From Cranoglanis bouderius (Eukaryota > Chordata > Actinopteri > Siluriformes > Cranoglanididae), in the NCBI GenBank assembly GCA_023630585.1, contig CM042552.1:21275569-21339568 (forward strand): DNA of 64,000 nt, written 5' to 3'. The notes beneath the pieces were generated by a model. That model saw only the letters and a list, made by a program, of their open reading frames with translations, had not been told where the DNA came from and searched no databases. Shown piece by piece: positions 48,653 through 61,900 of this stretch. The number at the start of each line of letters is the position of its first letter. The first letter of the stretch is position 1. The translations under genes were made by a program, and so were the position numbers.

Positions 48653-48844
48653 AGTGGGAAGAAAGGAATGATGTTGAGATAAGAAGATATTTGAACACAA
48701 AGGTTAAGTAAAACTAATAATGTGAATCATAGAACAAGCAATATATTACACAACTGCTAACTTCCTGTAAACTGAACAGAGTGAAAACAAATCTAAATCA
48801 AATTGTGAAATTCTATGAAAATGTCTCACTTCTATTTCTTATCT

Positions 48845-49140
48845 TTAACCTCCTTGTGGATGGAGAAGGACACGTAGCTGGGACAGGAACACGTACAGCT
48901 GAGCATCTGAATATCCACCAGCCTCAAGTGTAATGTGAACATTTTCACTTATTTTAGTTGGTCATTTTTTTATCAAAACTCATTTTATTTCAGTCTGATG
49001 GCAGAGACAAATCCGTAAAGTTCAGGAAATATTCCAGAGCCATGATGCAGAAATGAATTTAGAGTCAATTATTGAGCTTTACTCCTTAAAAATAAAAGGA
49101 CAAAAAGGGGGGGGGGGGATCTTATCTCTAACACCCGGGA
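48845..49140 (-). pseudogene. Decayed fragment of fga exon 5 and its upstream intron
   Basis: On the minus strand 48925-48850 reads like VDIQMLSCTCSCPSYVSF, matching VDIDIKLRSCKGSCARYVDF of fga exon 5. The flank at 49020-49140 ('aaatattccagagcca', 'cttatctctaacacccgggacaa') parallels fga intron 4 near 46650-46720 ('aaatattccagagcca', 'atctctaacacgcaggacaa'). So a genomic segment, intron included, was duplicated. No other exons are seen and key cysteine spacing is changed; a relic. Confidence 0.75.
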
Positions 49141-49149
49141 CAAGACAAT

Positions 49150-49326
49150 GTTTTTATTTTTATTCCATTTTCCTAATTAGATTCAGTGGGTCACTAATGT
49201 GCTTTTCTTCTCTTTCTGAAAAACCAGAGAAACAAAATAAATATTCACAAATCAGAAGTTTTCATTCAGTGTGTATTTAAACAAAATGCACTTCAGGGTG
49301 GTGTGATGTATCTCAGTGCTGTAACT

Positions 49327-49399
<73 letters not shown>

Positions 49400-49473
49400 T
49401 CCGTCTATTATTGTTGTTATTATTACAGTTCTGTGCATAAGTATTTTAATACTACTACTACTACTACTACTAC

Positions 49474-49504
<31 letters not shown>

Positions 49505-51353
49505 CTTCTATGTTCAATCACAGCCTTATGATGAGAAATATTAGATTCATATAAATTATATTCAGTATATTTGCACTTGATTATATATCCTTCTTTTTAT
49601 TCATTTATTCTTGTCTCATTATTTTAATGTTATTTATAATATTGTTGTTTTAGACTTTCAGCACAGTTCTCTCTGGGTTTATGTGCTGTGCCTCTAACGC
49701 TAATTCTCACTACACTGCACTGATATAATATTTCATATGTAAATGTTAAAGCCTTAATTATCACCCTGTTTGTTTGTTTTTTTTTATAAGTGTGAATGGA
49801 GTTAGTAACTCTACATTAGTGCAGTTTATATGTATATGAAAAAATGTAGAAATCATTTTAGAAATGATTAGAATAGAGTGTTTGCTTTCCGGAAATAGAA
49901 TGTATTTAATATTGTGATAGTTTATGGCTTAGTTTTGCACGAGAAGGTTTTAATCTGCTTATCATTATATTTCAACCATCAGATCCTGGCAGGTTTTCCT
50001 CAGGGCCAACACGACCTCTTTCTTTATTACTTTACTTTATTTGAATTCTGTATATTATTTATTTTCTCTCGTTTGCTCAGAGAGCCGTCAGCTGAACTGA
50101 GTGTGTAAATAAATGATATAAAATAATGGCACATGTCTCAGGAGAGGAGAGAACTGAAAGACTGATCGGTGAAAGAGAGGAAATGTTTCAGGCTGCAGCG
50201 CTCTCTGGGGGTCTGAGAACTGCTGCGCTGCAGGAAAATACAGCGTCTCAACTCAAATTATTATTATTTTATCAAATGTTTTAGAAATTCTGAAGAAATT
50301 GCAAAAAATATTATAATATCTAGCATACCAAAGGATGTGGATTAATGGCCATATCACCTTTTCAGCTCTTGTAAGTGCATTTGTTTTATTATAAGAGGAA
50401 TAAGAAAATGTAATATTAGTTATTTTGTGTGCAATACTCAAGGTTAATAAAATATTTTAATGGCATGCCTCTATATGTAGAGTTCATGGAACTATAGACA
50501 GTTTTCCCCCAGGGCTTTAGCTTGATCTTTAGACATGTGTGTATGATCATGAGGAGATGGAGATTGTGATGGAGATTATAAAACACTTCTGTAAGTCACT
50601 CTGCCCAGTTGCTGTAAATATAAATATTAATAACTAAAGAAATAACAAATTATTCAGATTATCAAAGCACTGAAGGTCTTTTTCCCTTCTCCCTTCAACA
50701 TTAAAGCTTCTTCAGTTGTGCTTAAATGTTTAATTACATACATCCTTTTTAAATCTTTATTTATATTTTATTTATTTTATTATATTTATAGCACTTTAAA
50801 CAATAGACATGGTCACGAAGCAGATGTACAGAAATCCGGATGTAGATTGAGATCTCTAATTAAATATTGCTGTACACAGTTAAATACTGAGGTTAATATT
50901 TAAATATTTGGATTATGTTAATTTAAAAAGACTATACTGAGGGGGTCCTCAGATGTTTTCTAAGCTCCTGACTGCAAAAGTTGGAGAAAATCATAATAAT
51001 AAAGATCCTAATACACAGTGCAGGTGAAAACTGATGCATGAAACAAGCTGAATGAGAAATGTCTTCTTCTCTCTGGAGTCTATAATATATATTTTATAAA
51101 GTGAAGTCTAAATGAAATGAAATGAAAAATGAACATATTACAATTATCGCATATTATAGGGCTATAAATAGTTTATTATTTATCAGGTTGTTACAGAAAG
51201 AATTAGGAACTAAGTGACTGAGTGATTTGTTCCACCCGGACTGCATGTATTGCGGCACCGACTGCGATACTTTGACCTGTAATTTTCACCATCGCGTTTT
51301 TTCTGGTTATTTTAGAAAAACTAAAAAGTAATCAAGTAAAACTTTTTGTAAGT
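49150..51353. other. Gene-free region between fga and the AtuA-like gene
   Basis: It holds (CA)n at 49330-49398, a compound ACT/AAT run at 49452-49503 and a partial dispersed repeat at 50785-50870. fgg is not present here, although in human it is FGA's neighbour on this side. Nothing else is recognised. Confidence 0.6.
50785..50870 (+). repeat. Dispersed repeat (family of three), short copy
   Basis: 'agcactttaaacaatagacatggtcacgaagcag...aaatccggatgtagattgagatc' matches the copy at 13385; the rest is missing. Confidence 0.6.
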
Positions 51354-51691
51354 ATGTATGTCAGAATGAGAAATCTGACCGGCGGTGCCAGAGTGTGTGT
51401 GTTGACTCGGTGCAGACTGCGCATGTCTCATTATCATTCACAGAGTTTCAGGTGTGGAAGAAAAGCGCTGATCTGCGGGCAGAGGTTTTACAGATCAGGG
51501 CAGAAACCAGTGAGAATCGGCTGTGCCTCGGGGTTCTGGGGTGATTCTGCTACATCAGGTAATGACACCAAAAACACAACTGGATCATTTCAATCCTAAA
51601 AACATATATGAATGCACATCTGTACTAAATGTCACCGAATCATTTTAATGTAGTGCTGAGCTCTGAAAATAAATAAAAATTCAATTAAAGC

Positions 51692-51737
<46 letters not shown>

Positions 51738-52590
51738 TGCATTGTTTTGCAGTGTCTGTGAATAGTTTTTGTGCATTTGATTAAATCCATTCACAGATGC
51801 AGATCAGATATAAAAGAATAATAGCTTACATACGCTACCTGGCCACTTTAATAGGAACACCGATTACACCTGCCCTTTCATATTATCCATCAGCCAATCA
51901 CGTACCATATCAGCATTGTGTTGTGTGAATCATACACGTAAAGCACAGTAGCTTCAGTTACTGGAGAGAGCAAACGTGAGTCAGTGATGATGAGCGCGAT
52001 GGGTGTCGGTGCCAGTCTGAGTATTTCAGAAACTCCTGGGATTGTCACACAACAGTCTGTAGAGTTTACACAGAATGGTGCGAAAAACTATAGGTGTTCC
52101 TATTAATGTGGCCAGGGAGTGCATGCAGTGTGTTTCTCAAACCCAACATTACTGTATAAAATAGTGGATAATAAAGTGATCCTCCTCCTGTAATAAATGT
52201 TCTGAATTCCTCAGGACATTTTCCATTCATATTTAAACACAACACACACGACCGACCCTCTGGCATTAATTCTGCCCCAATAACTGCACCTCCCCAGGCG
52301 TCTAATTCCTCTTATAGCAGTTTCAGTAGCCGTGTAAGTTTGAGCCCCACTTTGGCGTAGAGTGCTGATAGCTCACCCCCAGAGTGTCTGATGATCAGAG
52401 TGAGGTTCAGCAGCAGTGGTGAAAGTGCTGATATTAAAGTTCTCCTGAAACTGAAACCGGATCTTTCAGTCCACAACTGGTCCAGTACCTTATCCTCAGA
52501 TTCCTAATCCTGGTCCAGGAGGAACCCCTCCCCGGTCCTGCACAATGTAGTGTTCTCCTGCTCTAACATACACACACTCTCACACACACA

Positions 52591-52629
<39 letters not shown>

Positions 52630-55600
52630 TAATTAGCTGATTAATTGGAGCATGTGTTTTTGTATGTACAGACTCATTATTGTCTTATTTTAAATCAGCT
52701 CAGTGTTTGTACGCCTCTAATGACTGAAAGCTGGAAGGTGATGTCTGTCAGAGGTACTGATTTATAAACACGTCCCATTTCTGGTACTGCATTAGAATAT
52801 CTACAGTGATATAAAGGAGTGTTTAAACCTTCTCTCTCTTCACATGATGTAAAACATCTCCCAGACACACTGTATTGTTTTATTATGTATGTTTAATGTT
52901 ATTCCTCTTCATGCTCCTCTGCAGTTCCTCAGCTGATACACGGTGGGAAGCTGGACTTTCTTGTGTTTGATTATCTGTCGGAAATTACCATGTCCCTCCT
53001 CACAGCAGCTAAAGCTAAGACTCCTGTAAGCATTTACACTTTCTGACTCACATGAACTGTTAAATATGAGTGTGTGTGTGTGTTTCTAATAACTATATTA
53101 TACTTGAAATGTGTTAATGTTGTGTACCTAAAGACAGTTTGTCCATGTCTGATCACACGGGGAAAGAGTAAACCACCAGTTTCTCTCGTGCTGAGCTTTA
53201 AGGCCAGTGTTGTGTTTTGTGGAGGTCGCTGTGGTTTATGTGGCCTTTTTCATCCGTCCGTCCGTCCGTCTGTTTCCTGCACCGCTTATCCTACACAAGC
53301 TCATGAACTTCATGCATGAATTGTCACATGACTCACATTTGATTTCTGATCTCTTCCAGAATATGGGATACGCTCCTGATTTCGTTCTGGCTGCCATTTC
53401 TCCATTTATCAAGGAAATCAGCCAAAAAGGTACGAGTGCAGCGCCGAGAGCAGCGAGTGTCGTTTATATCATAGTTATGTTCATTAAACAGAAAACATGA
53501 ATATCAAAGCACTAGGAATAAAATCTAATGTCAGATGATGAACCAAAGACATTTTCATTTGTTTTAGGATTCATTTAATTAAAAAAGGAGGAAATGTAAC
53601 ATCCTTTAATATGACTGAGTTTGTAGTTTAGGGAAGTGGAAGCTCAGTGGTTAAGATGGTGGACTTCTGAGTGGAAGGTCGTGAGTTCAAATCCCAGCAC
53701 CACCAAGCTGCCGCTTCTGGGCCCTTGTGCGAGGCCCTTAACCCTCACCTACTCAGTTGTATAAAAAATGAGATAAATGTAAGTCACTCTGGATAAGGAC
53801 ATAATGCTGTAAATGTAGTTTAGTCTGAAACTTACATCAGCTTATGGACCTTAAAGTTACTGTATAATTCATTTAACCAAAAAAATGTAATGAAATCATT
53901 TTATGGGAATTAGTTTGAGTATGCACACTGGTCAAAGTTTAAACTGCCACCGTTTTGCAGAATTCCTTTAAGAAAAAGATTTAGAAAATCACACACAGTC
54001 TCCTCCAAAAGTATTGGGACAGCAAGGCCAGTTTTTGCTGTAGACTGAAGACTACTGAAGGGTTTGAGATCAGAAGATGAACACGAGACAATAGATCAGA
54101 ATTTCAGGTTTAGTTTCCTGACATTTACATCTAGACGTGTAAAACAACTTGGAACATGGCACCTTTGGCGGCAGACCAGCCAATTTTTGGTGTGCAAAAG
54201 TATTGGAACAGGTAGTTTTAAAGTAAAGTATTTCTGATTTCGCTGTTCATAGACACTAGAGGGTAAAAGGTACTTGATATTTTTCCAGTTTTTTTTTTAC
54301 ACACAGGATTAATGATGATGGGGTACTGTGTTGTGTTGTGCAGGTATTCGTGTGGTTAGTAACGCCGGTGGTGTGAATCCTCTCGCATGTGCAGCTGCTA
54401 TACAGGAAGTAGTGCAGAAAGCTGGGCTAAGTTTGAAGGTTGCCGTGGTAACTGGTGATGATCTAATGCCACAGGTGAGAAACAGTACCTGCAGCGCTGT
54501 GGAGAAAATGACTTCCCTTGTACGAGAGGCAGTTTTCTGCATCAGATCAACAGTGTGTCAGTTTGTCTTGTACATAACACATACAGTAAGGTCCATAAAT
54601 ATTTGGACATAGATAAGATAATCACTTTGTCTGTCTTCTGCAGTACACTGGAGTTAAATTAAACGATGCATATGAGCTCAAAGTGCAGACTCGGCTTTAA
54701 TTTGAGGGTATTTACATCTAAATCAGGTGAATGTTGTAGAACTTTCAGCACTTTTAAGTGTTTTTTTTTTTCTCTGTTTAGAAAGACTCTCTGAATATGT
54801 TGAAGATGGCTGATACACACGAAAACAAACCACTTCCCAAAACCATACACAGTATGAATGCATATCTGGGGTAAGATAATATTTCTTGAAAATAGTCTTC
54901 AGGTTTTTAGAGAAGCTGCTTTCCTCACATTGACGCTGTAGGCAACATTTTTTTTGTTTTAGTAGATTTCTGACCTCTTTTGTCATCCAGAGTTTCTGGT
55001 TAGGGAACACATTGATTTCCTTAACTGTGATAACATTCTCTGTGCAGTAATTAATGGGATAGTACAGGACAGATGAGGTGTATTTTTCTAGATCTATAAA
55101 AAGAGTTGTTTTTGGCAAATACACTCCACTCTGTGCGGTAAAAACAGTCCTGTAGTTGTGACATCGCTCCCTCAGGCCATACTCTAACCATTTTTCTAGT
55201 TGGTTTAATCCTGTTAATGAGTGGCTTGTAAGCTGGCAGCATTAACAAAGAAAGGTGGTCAGACTGTCCTAGATGGGGACAGGGCAGGGCAAGTGTTGTC
55301 AACATTTGTGTAAACATGGTGTAGTGTGTTCTTACCCCTGGCTGATTATTTAATATTCTGGTGGAATTTGGGATAAACTGACCTGAGGTCTGCTACAGTG
55401 AAGACTCCTTCAGGATGTGAGTTCTGTTGTTTGCTAACGGCTGAGTGTTAATCTTGTGTGTCTATTTGGGATGTCAATAAAATCTCTCCTCCTGTCCTGA
55501 CTGTGTTACTGATTACACCGTGAACAAGAACCATGCTTCTACAAGCTCGCTGTTTCTCTTTCTTTAGTCCAAGTCTGAAAAAAGTCACACAAATGGAACA

Positions 55601-55866
55601 TAATGGGAAAATGATCTAATAATTTCTAATCTTGTCCTCTGCTTCCTGCAGTGCGGTCCCCATAAAGCGCTGTTTGGATCTCGGGGCTGATATCGTGGTT
55701 ACTGGCCGGTGTGTCGACACTGCAGTGGTGCTTGGACCCCTGATGCATTCTGTACGGTTTGCCATAATATTTTTCTTTACTGCTACACAGCTTTAGACTT
55801 TATAAACTTAGCTGCTGTGTGGATTTGCAAGTACTTTTTCTCATTCTAAAATATTGTTTTTTTTCT

Positions 55867-55909
<43 letters not shown>

Positions 55910-58900
55910 TTTTGACATAAAATCTTTTTAAATGTATTTGTGTATTGTGACAGTTTGGCTGGGATCAGAGTAACTTTGACCTCTTGGCTGCTGGAAGGTA
56001 AACACGCTTTACAGTAAAGTGTGTTTGCTCTGATACACTTTATTATAAATATTATATTATATAGGTCAAAAGATCAAGCTGAACTCAGTGTAGTTTTGTA
56101 AATCTAAACAGAAATTTATTTTAGAGTAAGTTTACTGGACAGTACTGATGAGTGACACACTTCCGTCTTTGCTTTAGTCTTGCAGGTCACCTGATTGAGT
56201 GTGGAGCCCAAGTGACCGGTGGTATTTTCACCGACTGGCACACAGTTCCTGACTGGTACGCAGTCGTCTGGTCATGTTGTGCTTGTTGATGCTTTTCTTT
56301 AAACTCCAGTTTGTTCTGAATATTCGAACTGTACTAAATACATATTAATATACATACACATAACAGCACGGTGTTATTTTTCCAATTCTTTGTTTTTGCT
56401 TGTTTGTTTGTTTTTGGGAAAGAAAGAAAAGGAAGAAAAAATAGACAAAACAGAAGAACATTTTAAAGTGAAAATAAAAAGAAAGAAAAGGGAGAGAAAA
56501 AGAAATAAAGAAATGTTATACTTATGTGCTCATCAAATAATTAAATATAATTAGGCAGAAAAACAGCCAAATATGTATTTCAGTTTTGTTTCTTTTATAG
56601 GGATAATATGGGTTTCCCAGTGATCGAATGTTCCTCTGATGGCTCCTTCACATTGTCCAAACCTCCCAGAACTGGTGGTCTGGTGTCATTTGGTACAGTA
56701 GCAGAACAGTTAGTGTATGAAATAGGAGATCCACGTCATTACCTCCTGCCTGATGTCACGTGTGACTTCTCACACGTCACCATTACTGAGATTCCAGGTG
56801 AGGAAGAGTGTTAAAGAATGTTGATGGATTAATTCTGTGATCTTAATTTATAACGATTCCAAACAAACAATTAATTAAGATGTGTATTTATCCTGATCTT
56901 TGGTGAGGATGCGATGTTTAATAAAGAATATTGATGAACTGCTGTTTAGTTTCATAATGTATTGATATGAAATCTGTGCAGCACTTTATTAGTAATAATA
57001 ATTAATCATTAATAATTGAAGGTATTGAAGGAGGGGCAGTGAGAGTGGGTGGAGCCAAAGGATCACCACCATCAGGTGACTACAAGGTAACACTTCCAAT
57101 AAAAAAAAAGAAGAATAAAGCACCGATTTTCTCAGAGCTGAATGAAGTTTCACACACATCCGAAATGTGAACCATCTATAATACTATAATATTATATATT
57201 ATATTATAATACTGTAATATTATATATTATATTATAATACTGTAATATTATATATTATATTATAATACTGTAATACTCCAGTCTGACACTTTCTCCGTGA
57301 CTCGAACATTAGAAACTCTATCCAGAAATCTAATCATCAGGAAAAAACAAGGATTTAAAGCAGTACTTTACTGCTATTCTACAGAATTATTAGGATTTAA
57401 TGTTCATTAATAATTGCCAGTTTAGTGTTCATGTTCTTTACTGTTAGCAACACTTGAGCTTTAACTGAAATGCCAGTGTTCATTTATTCCTGCTGTTGTG
57501 TTGTGATGTGTTGTGATGTGATGTGTTGTGTTGTGATGTGATGTGTTGTGTTGTGATGTGATGTGTTGTGATGTGATGTGTTGTGATGTGATGTGTTGTG
57601 ATGTGATGTGTTGTGTTGTGATGTGTTGTGATGTGATGTGTTGTGTTGTGATGTGTTGTGATGTGTTGTGTTGTGATGTGATGTGATGTGTTGTGATGTG
57701 TTGTGATGTGTTGTGTTGTGATGTGTTGTGATGTGATGTGTTGTGATGTGATGTGTTGTGATGTGTTGTGTTGTGATGTGATGTGTTGTGATGTGTTGTG
57801 TTGTGATGTGTTGTGTTGTGATGTGTTGTGATGTGTTGTGTTGTGATGTGTTGTGTTGTGATGTGTTGTGATGTGATGTGATGTGTTGTGTTGTGTTGTG
57901 ATGTGTTGTGATGTGTTGTGTTGTGATGTGATGTGATGTGTTGTGATGTGTTGTGTTGTGTTGTGATGTGTTGTGATGTGTTGTGATGTGATGTGTTGTG
58001 TTGTGTTGTGATGTGTTGTGATGTGTTGTGTTGTGATGTGTTGTGTTGTGTTGTGATGTGTTGTGTTGTGATGTGATGTGTTGTGATGTGATGTGTTGTG
58101 ATGTGTTGTGTTGTGATGTGTTGTGTTGTGATGTGATGTGTTGTGATGTGTTGTGTTGTGATGTGATGTGATGTGTTGTGTTGTGATGTGTTGTGATGTG
58201 TTGTGTTGTGATGTGTTGTGATGTGTTGTGATGTGATGTGTTGTGATGTGTTGTGTTGTGATGTGTTGTGTTGTGTTGTGATGTGTTGTGATGTGTTGTG
58301 TTGTGTTGTGATGTGTTGTGTTGTGATGTGATGTGATGTGTTGTGATGTGTTGTGATGTGATGTGATGTGTTGTGTTGTGTTGTGATGTGTTGTGATGTG
58401 TTGTGTTGTGTTGTGATGTGTTGTGTTGTGATGTGTTGTGTTGTGATGTGATGTGATGTGTTGTGATGTGTTGTGATGTGTTGTGTTGTGATGTGTTGTG
58501 TTGTGATGTGATGTGATGTGTTGTGTTGTGATGTGTTGTGTTGTGTTGTGATGTGTTGTGTTGTGATGTGTTGTGATGTGATGTGATGTGATGTGTTGTG
58601 ATGTGATGTGATGTGTTGTGTTGTGACGTGTTGTGTTGTGTTGTGACGTGTTGTGTTGTGTTGTGACGTGTTGTGTTGTGACGTGATGTGATGTGATGTG
58701 ATGTGTTGTGTTGTGTTGTGTTGTGATGTGTTGTGTTGTGTTGTGTTGTGATGTGTTGTGATGTGTTGTGATGTGTTGTGTTGTGTTGTGTTGTGATGTG
58801 TTGTGTTGTGATGTGTTGTGTTGTGTTGTGATGTGTTGTGTTGTGATGTGTTGTGTTGTGATGTGATGTGTTGTGATGTGTTGTGTTGTGTTGTGATGTG

Positions 58901-61900
58901 ATGTGTTGTGACGTGTTGTGATGTGATGTGTTGTGACGTGTTGTGACGTGTTGTGTTGTGATGTGTTGTGATGTGATGTGTTGTGTTGTGTTGTGACGTG
59001 TTGTGTTGTGTTGTGTTGTGTTGTGACGTGTTGTGTTGTGTTGTGTTGTGTTGTGACGTGTTGTGATGTGTTGTGTTGTGATGTGATGTGTTGTGATGTG
59101 TTGTGTTGTGATGTGTTGTGATGTGTTGTGTTGTGTTGTGATGTGTTGTGATGTGTTGTGTTGTGTTGTGATGTGATGTGATGTGTTGTGATGTGATGTG
59201 TTGTGATGTGTTGTGATGTGTTGTGATGTGTTGTGTTGTGATGTGTTCTGATGTGTTGTGATGTGATGTGTTGTGATGTGATGTGTTGTGATGTGTTGTG
59301 TTGTGATGTGTTGTGATGTGATGTGATGTGTTGTGTTGTGATGTGTTGTGTTGTGTTGTGATGTGTTGTGATGTGTTGTGTTGTGATGTGATGTGTTGTG
59401 ATGTGTTGTGTTGTGTTGTGTTGTGATGTGTTGTGTTGTGATGTGATGTGTTGTGTTGTGATGTGTTGTGTTGTGATGTGTTGTGTTGTGATGTGATGTG
59501 ATGTGTTGTGTTGTGATGTGTTGTGTTGTGTTGTGATGTGTTGTGTTGTGTTGTGACGTGTTGTGATGTGTTGTGATGTGTTGTGTTGTGTTGTGACGTG
59601 TTGTGATGTGTTGTGTTGTGATGTGATGTGATGTGACGTGTTGTGTTGTGATGTGTTGTGTTGTGTTGTGTTGTGTTGTGATGTGTTGTGATGTGATGTG
59701 ATGTGTTGTGATGTGTTGTGATGTGTTGTGTTGTGATGTGATGTGATGTGTTGTGTTGTGTTGTGATGTGTTGTGATGTGTTGTGTTGTGATGTGACGTG
59801 TTGTGATGTGTTGTGATGTGATGTGTTGTGATGTGATGTGTTGTGTTGTGTTGTGTTGTGATGTGATGTGTTGTGATGTGTTGTGTTGTGATGTGATGTG
59901 TTGTGTTGTGATGTGTTGTGTTGTGTTGTGTTGTGTTGTGATGTGTTGTGTTGTGTTGTGACGTGTTGTGTTGTGTTGTGTTGTGTTGTGATGTGTTGTG
60001 ATGTGATGTGACGTGTTGTGACGTGTTGTGACGTGATGTGTTGTGATGTGATGTGTTGTGTTGTGATGTGATGTGACGTGTTGTGACGTGTTGTGTTGTG
60101 ATGTGATGTGTTGTGTTGTGATGTGATGTGATGTGTTGTGATGTGTTGTGTTGTGATGTGATGTGATGTGATGTGTTGTGATGTGATGTGTTGTGATGTG
60201 ATGTGATGTGATGTGATGTGTTGTGATGTGTTGTGTTGTGATGTGATGTGATGTGATGTGATGTGTTGTGATGTGATGTGTTGTGATGTGATGTGATGTG
60301 TTGTGATGTGATGTGATGTGATGTGTTGTGATGTGATGTGTTGTGATGTGATGTGATGTGATGTGATGTGTTGTGATGTGATGTGTTGTGATGTGATGTG
60401 ATGTGTTGTGTTGTGATGTGATGTGATGTGATGTGTTGTGATGTGATGTGTTGTGTTGTGATGTGTTGTGATGTGTTGTGATGTGATGTGTTGTGATGTG
60501 ATGTGATGTGTTGTGATGTGTTGTGTTGTGATGTGTTGTGATGTGATGTGTTGTGATGTGATGTGATGTGTTGTGATGTGATGTGTTGTGATGTGTTGTG
60601 ATGTGATGTGTTGTGATGTGTTGTGTTGTGATGTGTTGTGATGTGATGTGTTGTGTTGTGATGTGATGTGTTGTGATGTGATGTGATGTGTTGTGTTGTG
60701 ATGTGTTGTGATGTGTTGTGATGTGATGTGTTGTGATGTGTTGTGATGTGATGTGTTGTGATGTGATGTGTTGTGTTGTGTTGTGATGTGTTGTGATGTG
60801 ATGTGTTGTGATGTGATGTGTTGTGTTGTGATGTGATGTGTTGTGTTGTGTTGTGATGTGTTGTGTTGTGTTGTGATGTGTTGTGTTGTGATGTGTTGTG
60901 TTGTGATGTGATGTGATGTGATGTGTTGTGATGTGTTGTGTTGTGTTGTGATGTGTTGTGTTGTGTTGTGACGTGTTGTGATGTGTTGTGATGTGTTGTG
61001 TTGTGACGTGTTGTGACGTGTTGTGTTGTGATGTGATGTGTTGTGTTGTGATGTGTTGTGTTGTGTTGTGTTGTGATGTGTTGTGATGTGATGTGTTGTG
61101 ACGTGTTGTGATGTGTTGTGATGTGTTGTGTTGTGATGTGATGTGATGTGTTGTGTTGTGATGTGTTGTGATGTGTTGTGTTGTGATGTGACGTGTTGTG
61201 ATGTGTTGTGATGTGATGTGTTGTGATGTGTTGTGTTGTGTTGTGTTGTGTTGTGATGTGATGTGTTGTGATGTGTTGTGTTGTGATGTGATGTGTTGTG
61301 TTGTGATGTGTTGTGTTGTGTTGTGTTGTGATGTGTTGTGTTGTGTTGTGACGTGTTGTGACGTGTTGTGACGTGATGTGTTGTGATGTGATGTGTTGTG
61401 TTGTGATGTGATGTGACGTGTTGTGACGTGTTGTGTTGTGATGTGATGTGTTGTGTTGTGATGTGTTGTGATGTGATGTGATGTGATGTGATGTGATGTG
61501 ACGTGTTGTGACGTGTTGTGTTGTGATGTGATGTGTTGTGATGTGTTGTGTTGTGATGTGATGTGATGTGTTGTGATGTGATGTGATGTGATGTGATGTG
61601 ATGTGATGTGTTGTGATGTGATGTGTTGTGATGTGATGTGATGTGTTGTGTTGTGATGTGATGTGATGTGATGTGTTGTGATGTGATGTGTTGTGATGTG
61701 TTGTGTTGTGATGTGTTGTGATGTGTTGTGATGTGTTGTGATGTGATGTGTTGTGATGTGTTGTGATGTGTTGTGATGTGATGTGTTGTGATGTGATGTG
61801 ATGTGATGTGTTGTGATGTGATGTGATGTGATGTGTTGTGATGTGATGTGTTGTGATGTGATGTGTTGTGTTGTGATGTGTTGTGATGTGATGTGTTGTG

